The notes under the pieces were generated by a model. It was not told the origin of the DNA and searched no databases. It saw only the letters and a list, made by a program, of their open reading frames with translations. The translations under genes and the position numbers were made by a program. Shown here in pieces: positions 1 through 8,324 of a stretch of 50,092 nucleotides of DNA (within the stretch, counting starts at the first letter, position 1; each line of letters begins with the position of its first letter). This stretch comes from Clostridia bacterium (GTDB taxonomy: Bacteria > Bacillota > Clostridia > Oscillospirales > CAG-272). Where the stretch lies: the NCBI GenBank assembly GCA_017387685.1, contig JAFOEU010000092.1, forward strand, positions 1-50,092, read 5' to 3'.

Positions 1-2264
1 GCGGTGTAGCCTTCTACAGCATCCTCGGTGATGGTGTAAACGATCTCGGTGCCGTTTTCGTACTTGGGAAGGTTCTCGAAGGTGTACTGCCAAGCGGTCT
101 CGGCGGTTACGTTGGTTTCTGCAATCTCCTTGCCGTTAGCAAGAAGGTTGATGGTGATGCTCTCGGGACGCTTGCCGTCCTGGTTGTCAGCATCGTTCCA
201 GGTCTTGGTGCCGGAAACGTTGATGGTTTCGGGGATGTAGATATTGGTTATATCATAACCGTTGATTACTGTTGTATAACCATCAACCGGATCTTCCGTA
301 ACAGTGTAAACTATTTCGTCACCGTCTCTGTATGCGGGAAGATCATAGAAGGCATAATTCCAACCGCTGAGTCTACTCTCATAAACTGTTATTGAAGCGA
401 CTTCACGATCACCGTCCCAAAGACGGATGACAATACACTCAGGACGCATGCCGGCGAAATTATCATTATCGATCCATGTCTTGGTTCCAAAGATATTGAT
501 AAGGTGTTCGATTCCTTCTACTTCGTATCTTACGGTAGGAACAGGGAATATTACGGGATGGCCGGGCTTACCGTTGCTGTCGAGGGGGAAGAAAGTAGCG
601 GAATTGTTGGTAGGAACAGTATAAGTGCCGCTGATTTCGGACTTTTCGGTCAGCTGCAATTTGTAGGTAAGGTGAGCAAGCTTTTCGGTGGTAACGTCTT
701 CGCCGAAGGTCCAAACAAAGTGCTCGGTGGTTTCGCCGTCACCGTAGGAATAATCAAGCCAGAAGGTGGGCTCGGTTGCGCCGGGGGCGGTGAAGGTGTA
801 GGAGCTACCGAATGCGGTGTCTGCTACCATAGCGGTAGTGTAACCGTATCCGCCAACAACAAGCTTGATGCAATCAGCATTTTCGATGAATTCGAAGTTG
901 CCGTGCTCGTTCTTTCCGATATAGTCTATAACCCTAGAGCCTGCGGAGCAGGTGTAGATCATATCGTCGTGAATGGAGGAGAAGAAGTTTGCCTTCAAGG
1001 TGGTCATCGCATAGTTGTAATTGCCTTCGTATCCCTCGTAGAATACAACCTTGCCGTTTGCGTCACGGAGATACTCCCAGACAACGGGAGCCTTGCCCTG
1101 ACCTGAAAGCTCTGCAAGGTAATCCATGAATGCGTGGCCTACCTGAATGGTGGAGCTGCCGGTATAACCCTTGCTTGCGATATTTTCGGAGCCGTTCTGA
1201 TAATTGGGAGCCTCGCTGCAGATCGAATAGCAATTGTAGCCTGCGCCGATCAGCTGCTTCCAGACCTGAATGCACTCGTACTGAGCGCGCTCGTAGTTGA
1301 GAGCGTTCTGAGGATTGCCTGCGGAGCCGATACCGTCAATGGTGCCGGTGATAAAGTTTGTTGCAACGGGCTTGGGATCAACGATCGCGTTTCCGTATCT
1401 TGCATTGGAAAGCTTCAACGCTCTGAGATCCTTGCCGTTATTGGCAGACCAAGCTACGTATGCGCCGTTGTCTCTGGTGTCGAAATGAGGTGTATAAACG
1501 TACTTATCTCCGTCCGCTGCGATCCAACCCTCAATAGCGGAAAGGAAGTCTGCATAGCTGTTGTTATAGATTGCGGGGATCATATAAAGGGAGGTGTTTC
1601 CGCAGCGCTGGGACTGCCAGAGGTAGTGACCCCAGTAATAGTAGTAGTTACCGTCGGTTCCTTTTACCTTGTTGACAACGGTAGCCTGCTCGCCGTTTGC
1701 ATCGTCGAACCAATACGTACGGCCGGTTGCGAGTACGAAAACGTACTTGTTTTCTGCATCAGCCAAGGGTTCTTTTGCGAGCATATTCTGTGCTTCGAGG
1801 AGCTGGCTGTGAAGATTTGTGCAGCCGCCGGGAAGATCGTTGATAGAATCAAGCTTCTCTGCGATGAAGCTCATATAGGTGTCGGGATCAAGAACCGCTT
1901 CATCGCTGTTGAGGTCAAGGACGAGCTCCTTGCCCTTTTCAAGGGAGAGGATGCCTACTCTTACAACGGCTTTTCCAATCTTCATAGCGGGCTCGAATAC
2001 GCTTATAGCGGACTCGATGGTTTCCAGGTTGGCGGTCATACCGCCGCCGAGGATGAACACTACGTCGATGTAGCCTTCAACCGTGCCGGGAACGGTCAGC
2101 GTTACGTCGGTCTGATCGAGGGCATCGAGGGGAGTAGCTGTTTTATCGAGATAATTTATTAAGTAGTCGGCTTGAGCCGTAGTAGCATTTATTGTAGGAA
2201 CCAGCATGCTGATCAGCATAGCAAGCACAAGCATTACGGATGTGAATCTAAAGTATCCTTTCAT
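1..2264 (-). CDS. Secreted VWA-like / Cna-B surface protein (C-terminus beyond window)
   Basis: Partial gene; the first 754 codons are visible and the 3' end lies outside the window. The ATG at 2264 follows an AAGGAG ribosome site and begins a signal peptide of about 27 residues. Residues about 60-400 form a VWA-like fold starting DVVFIL, but the usual DxSxS metal site reads GGGMT and the later TDG reads ATGR, so the MIDAS metal site looks lost. From about residue 585 two Cna-B repeats begin (GTKTW...RPE...YTVTED pattern), a fold known in pilins and stalk regions, often with internal Lys-Asn bonds. The VWA-like part closely matches the second one in the 3003-6185 protein (shared GHYLWQSQR, NPQNALNYERAQYE). 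Role inferred: adhesin or surface stalk. A cell-wall anchor may exist downstream but is not visible. Confidence 0.85.
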   Translation of the reverse strand, partial: MKGYFRFTSVMLVLAMLISMLVPTINATTAQADYLINYLDKTATPLDALDQTDVTLTVPGTVEGYIDVVFILGGGMTANLETIESAISVFEPAMKIGKAVVRVGILSLEKGKELVLDLNSDEAVLDPDTYMSFIAEKLDSINDLPGGCTNLHSQLLEAQNMLAKEPLADAENKYVFVLATGRTYWFDDANGEQATVVNKVKGTDGNYYYYWGHYLWQSQRCGNTSLYMIPAIYNNSYADFLSAIEGWIAADGDKYVYTPHFDTRDNGAYVAWSANNGKDLRALKLSNARYGNAIVDPKPVATNFITGTIDGIGSAGNPQNALNYERAQYECIQVWKQLIGAGYNCYSICSEAPNYQNGSENIASKGYTGSSTIQVGHAFMDYLAELSGQGKAPVVWEYLRDANGKVVFYEGYEGNYNYAMTTLKANFFSSIHDDMIYTCSAGSRVIDYIGKNEHGNFEFIENADCIKLVVGGYGYTTAMVADTAFGSSYTFTAPGATEPTFWLDYSYGDGETTEHFVWTFGEDVTTEKLAHLTYKLQLTEKSEISGTYTVPTNNSATFFPLDSNGKPGHPVIFPVPTVRYEVEGIEHLINIFGTKTWIDNDNFAGMRPECIVIRLWDGDREVASITVYESRLSGWNYAFYDLPAYRDGDEIVYTVTEDPVDGYTTVINGYDITNIYIPETINVSGTKTWNDADNQDGKRPESITINLLANGKEIAETNVTAETAWQYTFENLPKYENGTEIVYTITEDAVEGYT

Positions 2265-2331
2265 TGTGATTTCTCCTTATTTAAATGAATTGTTTTTAAA
2301 TTGTTGTACCCCTTTTGGAGCTTACAATTAT

Positions 2332-2366
2332 ATTATACACCCCTTTGGTTATAAAATCGGTTATAT
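2332..2366 (-). promoter_or_regulatory. TAACC-repeat promoter of the VWA/Cna-B gene
   Basis: Read on the minus strand: TAACC, 7 bases, TAACC, 9 bases, TATAAT (-10 at 2332-2337). There is no TTGACA-like -35; the direct repeats, 12 bp apart, occupy that place. The same layout occurs at 2850-2884 and 6318-6352. The predicted leader is about 60 nt. Confidence 0.65.
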
Positions 2367-2398
2367 TTATATATATAATACAAAAATTATGACAAATC

Positions 2399-2809
2399 TT
2401 ATAACTTTTCTAAGGACAAAGCGCTGTTTATGAGAAGGAGCAGCTCAAGGACGCTTCTGAAGCGCTCTTCCTGCTTGCCCTCGTGCCAGAATACAGAGCC
2501 CTGCCAGCTTGCGTTCTGACGGAAAAGGATCTTCAGGGAGAAGGTGGCGAGCTTGCCGTCCTTGCGCTCTATCTGAGTGGCTTCGACAACCGGGCGCTCT
2601 TCGATGGGACGGAAGAGGCGCCTGCAGGTATAAGCCTGCGGCTGATTCTTTCCCCCTAAAGCTGTTTCCATATTCAATAATAGATCGATCGTGCTCTGGA
2701 ACGAAAGACCGTCGGTATAGAAAGAGTTGTATAAGCGGCCGGAAAGACACTTATCTTTATATTCATCTACACATATTGTAGTAGTATCAAAAATTCCTTC
2801 TTGGTACAT
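2399..2809 (-). CDS. Conserved hypothetical protein (Clostridia family)
   Basis: A 136-aa protein with no signal peptide or membrane segment. The C-terminal half carries the pattern KLATFSLKILFRQNASWQG...WxEGKQEExFRSVLELLLLxxSAL, which I recall as a widespread but unnamed protein of Clostridia; no function is known to me. It starts with the ATG at 2809 after AAAGGAGC. It sits alone between the two VWA-like genes, on the same strand, and has its own copy of their TAACC-repeat promoter with a leader of only about 35 nt. That shared promoter suggests common control with the surface proteins, so a cytoplasmic partner or regulator role is possible but unproven. Confidence 0.75.
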   Translation of the reverse strand: MYQEGIFDTTTICVDEYKDKCLSGRLYNSFYTDGLSFQSTIDLLLNMETALGGKNQPQAYTCRRLFRPIEERPVVEATQIERKDGKLATFSLKILFRQNASWQGSVFWHEGKQEERFRSVLELLLLINSALSLEKL

Positions 2810-2849
2810 AATATATGCTCCTTTAAATGATAATATTTATCCGATGCTA

Positions 2850-2884
2850 ATTATATCACTTTACGGTGACATTATCGGTTATAT
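2850..2884 (-). promoter_or_regulatory. TAACC-repeat promoter of the 136-aa gene
   Basis: Minus strand: TAACC, 7 bases, TCACC, 9 bases, TATAAT (-10 at 2850-2855). The architecture is the same as at 2332-2366 and 6318-6352, and no -35 hexamer is recognisable. Confidence 0.65.
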
Positions 2885-2904
2885 TTTAACTTTGAATGAA
2901 AATT

Positions 2905-2955
2905 TTACAAAAAAGTAACCCACCGAGCCCGACTTGAGTCGGGCTCGGTGGGTTA
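2905..2955 (-). terminator. Rho-independent terminator of the tandem VWA-like gene
   Basis: A perfect 18-bp stem (2916-2933 with 2938-2955, loop of 4) is followed on the minus strand by a T-rich tract. It lies 48 bp past the stop codon of the 3003-6185 gene. Confidence 0.9.
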
Positions 2956-3002
2956 TTTAATTAACCTGTTTGAAAAACTTTCGTAAAGCGGAGCTTTAAT
3001 TA

Positions 3003-6000
3003 TCAGTCGAGGTTAAGAGTAACGACTTCGGTGGTAGTGGAGTTGTTGTACTGGTCGGTAATTACACAGTAAACCTGCATGCCGTCGTAATCGCTGCTCA
3101 TAACTGCTCTGAAATCTGCACCGGTAAAGCTGGAGAGAGTGAACTCATCACTGCCCTGGTTCTTGTAGTACCACTTATAGGTAAGAGCATCGCCTTCAGC
3201 ATCAACGGAAACGGATGCAACCGCGTTCTTTGCTGCGGAGTTTCTGAGAGAGAGAGTAGAGGAGCCGAGAGCCTCGCCGCTTGTTTCAAGCTTTGTGGCG
3301 TCGATAGTTTCAAAGTAAACGGGAGTTTCGAAATCAGTTGCGATAGGATTATTGTTCTCATCGAAAACGTAAGTGAAGAGAACGGGAGCGTATTCCTGTC
3401 CGTCAGCCTTTGCGAGGAAGTCCATGAAGCTATGACCGAGCTGGATGGTGGAGGTACCGGTGTAACCTGCACCGCGCTTAATGTATTCGGAGCCATTCTG
3501 GTATGCAGGAGATTCGGTACAGAAAGCATAGCAGTTGTAAAGCTCTGCCATTTCTACATATTCCTGATATGCCTCGTACTGAGCGCGTTCGTAGTTGAGA
3601 GCGTTCTGAGGATTATTTCCGGAGCCGATTGCTGCGATGCCGGAGTTGGTGAGATCCTTGAGGAGCCAACCGTAGCGGCTGCCTGCGATTCCGTGAGCTC
3701 TGAGGTCAGTGCTGTTGTCAGCCATAAAGTTGTTGAACCACTGAGGATTATCTGCGTCATAAGCGTTGGTGAAGCTGTAAGCGTAGGTATCGCCGTCTGC
3801 TGCAACCCACTTTTCAACGTCTGCCCAGTAAGATTCGAAGTTGTTATTGTATCTGTCGGGGATCATGTAGAGCGAGGTGTGACGACCGCGCTGAGACTGC
3901 CAGAGGTAGTGACCCCAGTAGTAGTAAGAGTTGCCGTTGTGATCGAGCTTGTTAACGATAGTAGTGGGGATACCCTTCTCGTTATCGTAGTTGTAGGTAC
4001 GGCCGGTAGCGAATACGTAGAAGAACTTGTTAGCATCAGGAACGGAGGTGTCATTCTCAAGCATTTCGTGCGCTGCGACGATGTTACCGTGGAGGTTGGT
4101 AGGACCTGCGGGCATTTTCTGAATAGCTTCAAGACCGGCCTGAATGATATCGGTGTAGTTTGAGGAAGTGAGTTCGGTGAGCTCCATAGCCACGTCATCA
4201 TAGTGCTCAACAGCAATGAGACCGAGCTTAACGTTGATGCCGGCGGTTACGAGAGGTTCAACGAGGGAAACGATGGAGTTGTAGGTGTTCTTATAAGTGT
4301 GGTCAGCATCGTACTTTGCAATACCTGCACCAAGTGCGAGAACGATGTCAACGTCGTAGGGCTTTACTTCGTAAGTTACATTAGGTACGGGGAAAGGAAC
4401 GGGGGTGCCGAACTTACCATCGCTATCCTTGGGGTAGAGAGTAGCGGAAAGGTTGGTGTCGACAGTATAGGTGCCTGCTTCTTTTGATTTGTCTATCAAC
4501 TTCAACTTATAGGTGAGTGCGGTGATCTTTTCGAGGGAAGCGTAATCACCGAATGTCCAAATGAACCTTTCGGTATCCTTGCCGTTGCCGCGATAATAAT
4601 CAAGAAGGAAATCCTTTTCGCCGTCAGCAACGAGCTTATAGGAAGCGGTAGCGCCTTCCTTGGTATCAATCTGCTCAGCTTTATAGGTGACATCGCCACG
4701 AACCATAGAGATGGTAGCGGGATCGGTGACGAATTCGAAGTTGCCCTGATCGGGACGGTTGTAACCGATGTAATCTTCTACATAGGAGCCTGCGGCACAA
4801 GTGAAGAGAATCTTGTTTTCAATCGAGTCAAAGAAAGAGAGGTCAGCTTCGTTGTAGTTAACGGTGTTTTCACCGCCCATCATACACATAAAGTTGTAAC
4901 CAATCTGGTTAGATTCGAGCCAAGTGGTTTCGCTACCGGGTTCGGGGGTTTTACCAATTGCAATTGCGTAGCAATTGAAGCCAAGACCATCGAGGGTAAT
5001 GTTATTGCCATTTTTATCCTTCAGCAGAGTTGTAACAGACTCACCGATGGGTGTCTCCATCTGACGGTAAACCATCAGCGCTTCGTACTGACCGCGCTCA
5101 TAGTTCAGTGCATGTGCCGCTGCAGGGGTGGTGAGGGGATTTGCACCTCCGGTGAATTTAGGTACAACAACACTCTTTGCAATTTCTATGTTTTTTGCAG
5201 TTGAAATGGCGTAGCCCCAAGGTTTACTTTCTTTACCAGTTACATTGGAAATGGCGAAATCGCCATAGTTCTTTTCGTAAGGAGTAAAGACGTAGTTGTT
5301 CTGGTCTGCTGCGATCCAACTCTCGATATAAGACCAATAATTGTTCCAAGATGCAGTATAAACAACGTTTTTGTTTTCATCCTTGACATGAAATGCGGTA
5401 GGAATCACGTAACCATTGCTAGTATTGCCGTGTTTGTTACGAGCATAGAGCCAATACTTGTTACCTGTCATATATTTGCCATTATCTGCATGGGTACCGG
5501 CAATGGTAGAAGGTTCTCCAGCGTCGTTGTCAAACCAATAAGCTAATCCTGTAGAGATTACGATCATATGTTTACGGTCGGCGGGAACAGTTGTATCTGC
5601 AGCCAGCATATCGCGAGCAGTGATCAACGAGCTTTCCAGGTTGACACCGTCGTATACAGTCTCAGCTCTTTCCAAAGCTTTGGCAATGATAAATTCCATA
5701 TCATTCTCGAGCTCGGGGGTTTCTGCGATCCAATCGGCAAGCTTAGCTTCATACTCGGCAGAGGAGCCGCTGAAGCGGTAGTCTGCTACCTTGTTGCCGG
5801 GAACAGTGTCAATCATTTCTGTCAGATTCAACACAGTTTCTTCCTCGGTGGTGTTTGCAAAGCTGACCATACCGATTTTAATCTTGGTAGGAGTGCCGTC
5901 GACAGCTACGAGCATTTTATGAATCATTTCAACAATATAATTGTAGTTGTTGGCAGGTCCGGCACCGACAATGAATACGATATCGGAGCTCAGGTCAATA

Positions 6001-6185
6001 TCTTTGCCGGGGACAGAGAGAGTCACGTCGACGAAATCGTCATCAAGGTTACTTGCTACCTTGTTGATGGAGTTTGCGCCAATAGATGCCAGTTCTATTC
6101 CATTAGCGTATGCAAACGGAACGGTGCCGAGGCACATTACGAATGCCAGCAGTGCGCAAAGAACTTTTGTGAATTTTTTTGCCAT
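3003..6185 (-). CDS. Secreted protein with two VWA-like domains lacking the metal site
   Basis: A 1060-aa exported protein. The signal peptide is about residues 1-28 (ends AYANG) and the start is supported by AAAGGAG. Two VWA-like domains follow: the first from about residue 60 (DIVFIVGAGPA), the second from about residue 612 (DIVLALGAGIA). In both, the MIDAS aspartate and serines are replaced (D to G, S to G/A), and the second aspartate of TDG is missing (STGLAYWF, ATGRTYNY). The scaffold is otherwise kept, including TNLHG near the MIDAS threonine in domain two. The last ~90 residues (YKWYYKN...YCVITDQ) look like an Ig-type domain. There is no LPXTG, C-terminal membrane segment or dockerin, so it is probably released or held non-covalently. 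It is the likely paralog of the gene ending at position 1. Function unknown; adhesion is a guess. Confidence 0.85.
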   Translation of the reverse strand: MAKKFTKVLCALLAFVMCLGTVPFAYANGIELASIGANSINKVASNLDDDFVDVTLSVPGKDIDLSSDIVFIVGAGPANNYNYIVEMIHKMLVAVDGTPTKIKIGMVSFANTTEEETVLNLTEMIDTVPGNKVADYRFSGSSAEYEAKLADWIAETPELENDMEFIIAKALERAETVYDGVNLESSLITARDMLAADTTVPADRKHMIVISTGLAYWFDNDAGEPSTIAGTHADNGKYMTGNKYWLYARNKHGNTSNGYVIPTAFHVKDENKNVVYTASWNNYWSYIESWIAADQNNYVFTPYEKNYGDFAISNVTGKESKPWGYAISTAKNIEIAKSVVVPKFTGGANPLTTPAAAHALNYERGQYEALMVYRQMETPIGESVTTLLKDKNGNNITLDGLGFNCYAIAIGKTPEPGSETTWLESNQIGYNFMCMMGGENTVNYNEADLSFFDSIENKILFTCAAGSYVEDYIGYNRPDQGNFEFVTDPATISMVRGDVTYKAEQIDTKEGATASYKLVADGEKDFLLDYYRGNGKDTERFIWTFGDYASLEKITALTYKLKLIDKSKEAGTYTVDTNLSATLYPKDSDGKFGTPVPFPVPNVTYEVKPYDVDIVLALGAGIAKYDADHTYKNTYNSIVSLVEPLVTAGINVKLGLIAVEHYDDVAMELTELTSSNYTDIIQAGLEAIQKMPAGPTNLHGNIVAAHEMLENDTSVPDANKFFYVFATGRTYNYDNEKGIPTTIVNKLDHNGNSYYYWGHYLWQSQRGRHTSLYMIPDRYNNNFESYWADVEKWVAADGDTYAYSFTNAYDADNPQWFNNFMADNSTDLRAHGIAGSRYGWLLKDLTNSGIAAIGSGNNPQNALNYERAQYEAYQEYVEMAELYNCYAFCTESPAYQNGSEYIKRGAGYTGTSTIQLGHSFMDFLAKADGQEYAPVLFTYVFDENNNPIATDFETPVYFETIDATKLETSGEALGSSTLSLRNSAAKNAVASVSVDAEGDALTYKWYYKNQGSDEFTLSSFTGADFRAVMSSDYDGMQVYCVITDQYNNSTTTEVVTLNLD

Positions 6186-6317
6186 GTCTTTATTCTCCTT
6201 TAGAAAAGTTTATTTTTATTTATGACAATCTTTGTTATGCGCAGGTTTTTGAGTTCTTCTGCGCCGACCGCCGCGTTTTTTGATCTCAACGCCTGCGGTT
6301 CTTGTGTTGATGTGACT

Positions 6318-6352
6318 ATTATATACCTTTGCGGTTACAAAACGGGTTATAT
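6318..6352 (-). promoter_or_regulatory. TAACC-repeat promoter of the tandem VWA-like gene
   Basis: Minus strand: TAACC (6349-6345), 7 bases, TAACC (6337-6333), 9 bases, TATAAT (6323-6318). The predicted leader to the ATG at 6185 is about 125 nt and contains GC-rich inverted segments, one pairing 6240-6245 with 6292-6297. Confidence 0.65.
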
Positions 6353-6479
6353 TTTGCTCTCTTTCCAATATTTTTTTAAAAAATGTAAGACTTTTTGTAT
6401 TTTATTGTCATTAAATATCAAATTGTTTATTTTTGAGGGTGCCAAAGGCACTTTTGCCGCCTTTGGGGACTTGAGGATA

Positions 6480-6512
6480 ACAAAAAACTCCCGATTTGCT
6501 TGAATCGGGAGG
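6480..6512 (-). terminator. Terminator after the glycosidase-like gene
   Basis: A 9-bp stem (6488-6496 with 6503-6511) with an AT extension is followed on the minus strand by TTTTTTG. It lies just past the stop of the 6535-7548 gene. Confidence 0.85.
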
Positions 6513-6534
6513 TTTTCATCCTATTATATTATAT

Positions 6535-7548
6535 TCAGTTGAATTTCTTGAAATTCTCAGCTCTGATCGCGTCGAAGTGGCGGGAGCGGACTCGGCGGAA
6601 CGCCTCGCAGGTTGCCGCCCACGCGCGCTCGCAGCATTCACTCTTGTAGGTGTTCGACTCGCTTCCGCGGAACGCCCAAGAAATAAGAGTTCTCGCGCCC
6701 GCATCGTATGCGGCATCGGCGGCGACGATGATCTCGTCCTCCTTGCCGTGGGGAATATCGTAGCCCTGAATCCAGATGTGATTCTGCTTGCCGAGGGCGT
6801 CGGTCTCCGCGATGATCTGCTTGGTCGATTTATAAACGTACTCGTAAGGATCGCGCTTGCCGCTCTTCGGGTGCCAATAGGGATCGATGCCGAAATCATT
6901 GAGTGTAGGGATGGTCATTATCTGCTTCGCGTAATCAAGGGTGTGAAGCATCACGCACGCGCTGTTCTCGATGCCCATTGATGCCGCGTAGGAGCAGACG
7001 GTGTCAAAATAGGCGAGAAGGGAATTGACACGGAATTCCTTCATCTCCTCGGTCATTTCCTTCGGCATCGGGTGACCGTACTTTTCCTCAAAGAGCTTTT
7101 GGCAGGTCGGGCAGCAGCAGGAGAAAATTTCGCCCTTATTCTTAAAGTGCGGCTCGTCCCAAAAAATCTTCTTTCCGCCGAAGGATGCGACCGCCTCGAT
7201 CCAATTCTTCGTGAACGCGACGAAGGCGGGGGAGTTGTAGCAGGCGGATACGGGATCGATCGAGCCGTCCGAATATACCTGATGCGCCTCGGGGTGGTAC
7301 TGAAGGAAGTGCGATTTGTCGCCGGGAGGGCCTCCGATGCCCCAGTTGTCGATCCAGACCTCAAGGCCGTTGTATTCCGAGATCTTGCAGATCTCGCTCA
7401 TAACGCCGAGGTGGCGATCCCAGTCGTTGTGCGAGAACATATGAACGACAACGTCCATATTCATGCGCGCCATTTCAGCCATATCGTCGGCAACGTGGCG
7501 GAGGATTCGGTTGCCGTGGTATGCGGCGCCGGTTCGGATTCTTTCCAT
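6535..7548 (-). CDS. TIM-barrel glycosidase-like protein
   Basis: A 337-aa cytoplasmic protein without a signal peptide. The order of aromatic and acidic motifs suggests a glycoside-hydrolase-type TIM barrel: FWDEPHF at 129-135 with a candidate catalytic Glu132, IDPYWH near 220, and IWIQGYDIP near 250. A cysteine cluster, CCCPTC at 144-149, follows the catalytic-type motif; I recall a similar cluster in unassigned GH-like proteins, where it could bind zinc. The start is supported by AAGGAG 8 nt upstream of the ATG. It is the last gene of a run with ttcA, a HAD phosphatase and trmN6, separated from ttcA by 11 nt. The GH family and substrate cannot be named from sequence alone. Confidence 0.6.
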   Translation of the reverse strand: MERIRTGAAYHGNRILRHVADDMAEMARMNMDVVVHMFSHNDWDRHLGVMSEICKISEYNGLEVWIDNWGIGGPPGDKSHFLQYHPEAHQVYSDGSIDPVSACYNSPAFVAFTKNWIEAVASFGGKKIFWDEPHFKNKGEIFSCCCPTCQKLFEEKYGHPMPKEMTEEMKEFRVNSLLAYFDTVCSYAASMGIENSACVMLHTLDYAKQIMTIPTLNDFGIDPYWHPKSGKRDPYEYVYKSTKQIIAETDALGKQNHIWIQGYDIPHGKEDEIIVAADAAYDAGARTLISWAFRGSESNTYKSECCERAWAATCEAFRRVRSRHFDAIRAENFKKFN

Positions 7549-7559
7549 AGCGTACTCCT

Positions 7560-8324
7560 TTATTCGTCTGATTCTTCGTAAGCCTTGTAGCCCTGCATTT
7601 TTGAGATCGGCTTGAAGCCATCGATCTCGCCGCGCTGTATCGCACCGAAAATGCGGTAGCGCAGACCCTTGTTCTGACGCTCGATCGAGGCGAGCAGCTG
7701 CTTCATGTTTTCGCGCTCGGTGTTGCCGTCCGCGGGACAGGTGGACGTGACCACGGGAAGGTCGGTTTTCGACGCGAAATAGCGGACGTCCTTTTCGGGC
7801 ATATAGATGAGGGGACGGATGACGGTTATATCCATCCTCGAGAGATAAGTGACGGGCGAGAATGTGCCGATCCTGCCCTCGAAAAAGAGATTGAGCATAA
7901 AGGTTTCCACAACGTCATCAAAATGGTGGCCAAGGGCAACCTTATTGCATTTTTCCTCGACCGCCGCGGTGTTGAGCGCACCTCGGCGCATTTTGGCGCA
8001 GAGAGAGCAGGGGTTCGGCTCCTTGCGGACGTTGAAGATTATGTTTGAGATCTCGGTCTTGACGATCTTGTATTCAACCCCGAGCTCCTCGCAGTATTTG
8101 GCAACGCCCGAAAAATCCATTCCCTCAAGTCCCATATCAATGCTCAGGGCGAGGATTTCGAATTTTTTGGGATAAAATCTGCGGAGACCGGCAAGGGCGG
8201 TCAAAAGCGCAAGTGAATCCTTGCCGCCCGAGATACCGACGGCAATGCGGTCGCCGTCCTCGATCATATTGTAATCGTCAACTGCGCGGCGCGCGTAGCT
8301 GAGAAGTCTTTTGGTGTCGCTCAT
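7560..8324 (-). CDS. ttcA: TtcA-type tRNA 2-thiocytidine synthetase
   Basis: A 254-aa PP-loop ATPase. The ATP-binding SGGKDS lies at residues 32-37, the family CxxC motif reads CSLC at 106-109 in PNPCSLCAKMRRG, and GHHFDD is at 132-137. TtcA proteins thiolate C32 of some tRNAs using an [4Fe-4S] cluster held by cysteines. The second CxxC of the E. coli enzyme appears here only as a single Cys in STCPADGN near residue 200, so the cluster ligands may differ. The start codon overlaps the stop of the upstream HAD gene by 4 nt, implying translational coupling. A related tRNA thiolase (TtuA-like) is the main alternative. Confidence 0.8.
   Translation of the reverse strand: MSDTKRLLSYARRAVDDYNMIEDGDRIAVGISGGKDSLALLTALAGLRRFYPKKFEILALSIDMGLEGMDFSGVAKYCEELGVEYKIVKTEISNIIFNVRKEPNPCSLCAKMRRGALNTAAVEEKCNKVALGHHFDDVVETFMLNLFFEGRIGTFSPVTYLSRMDITVIRPLIYMPEKDVRYFASKTDLPVVTSTCPADGNTERENMKQLLASIERQNKGLRYRIFGAIQRGEIDGFKPISKMQGYKAYEESDE

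Noticed and set aside
1134-2162. 342-codon plus-strand frame opposite the VWA/Cna-B gene
   Set aside because: Antisense to a gene with signal peptide, VWA-like and Cna-B repeats; no ribosome site.
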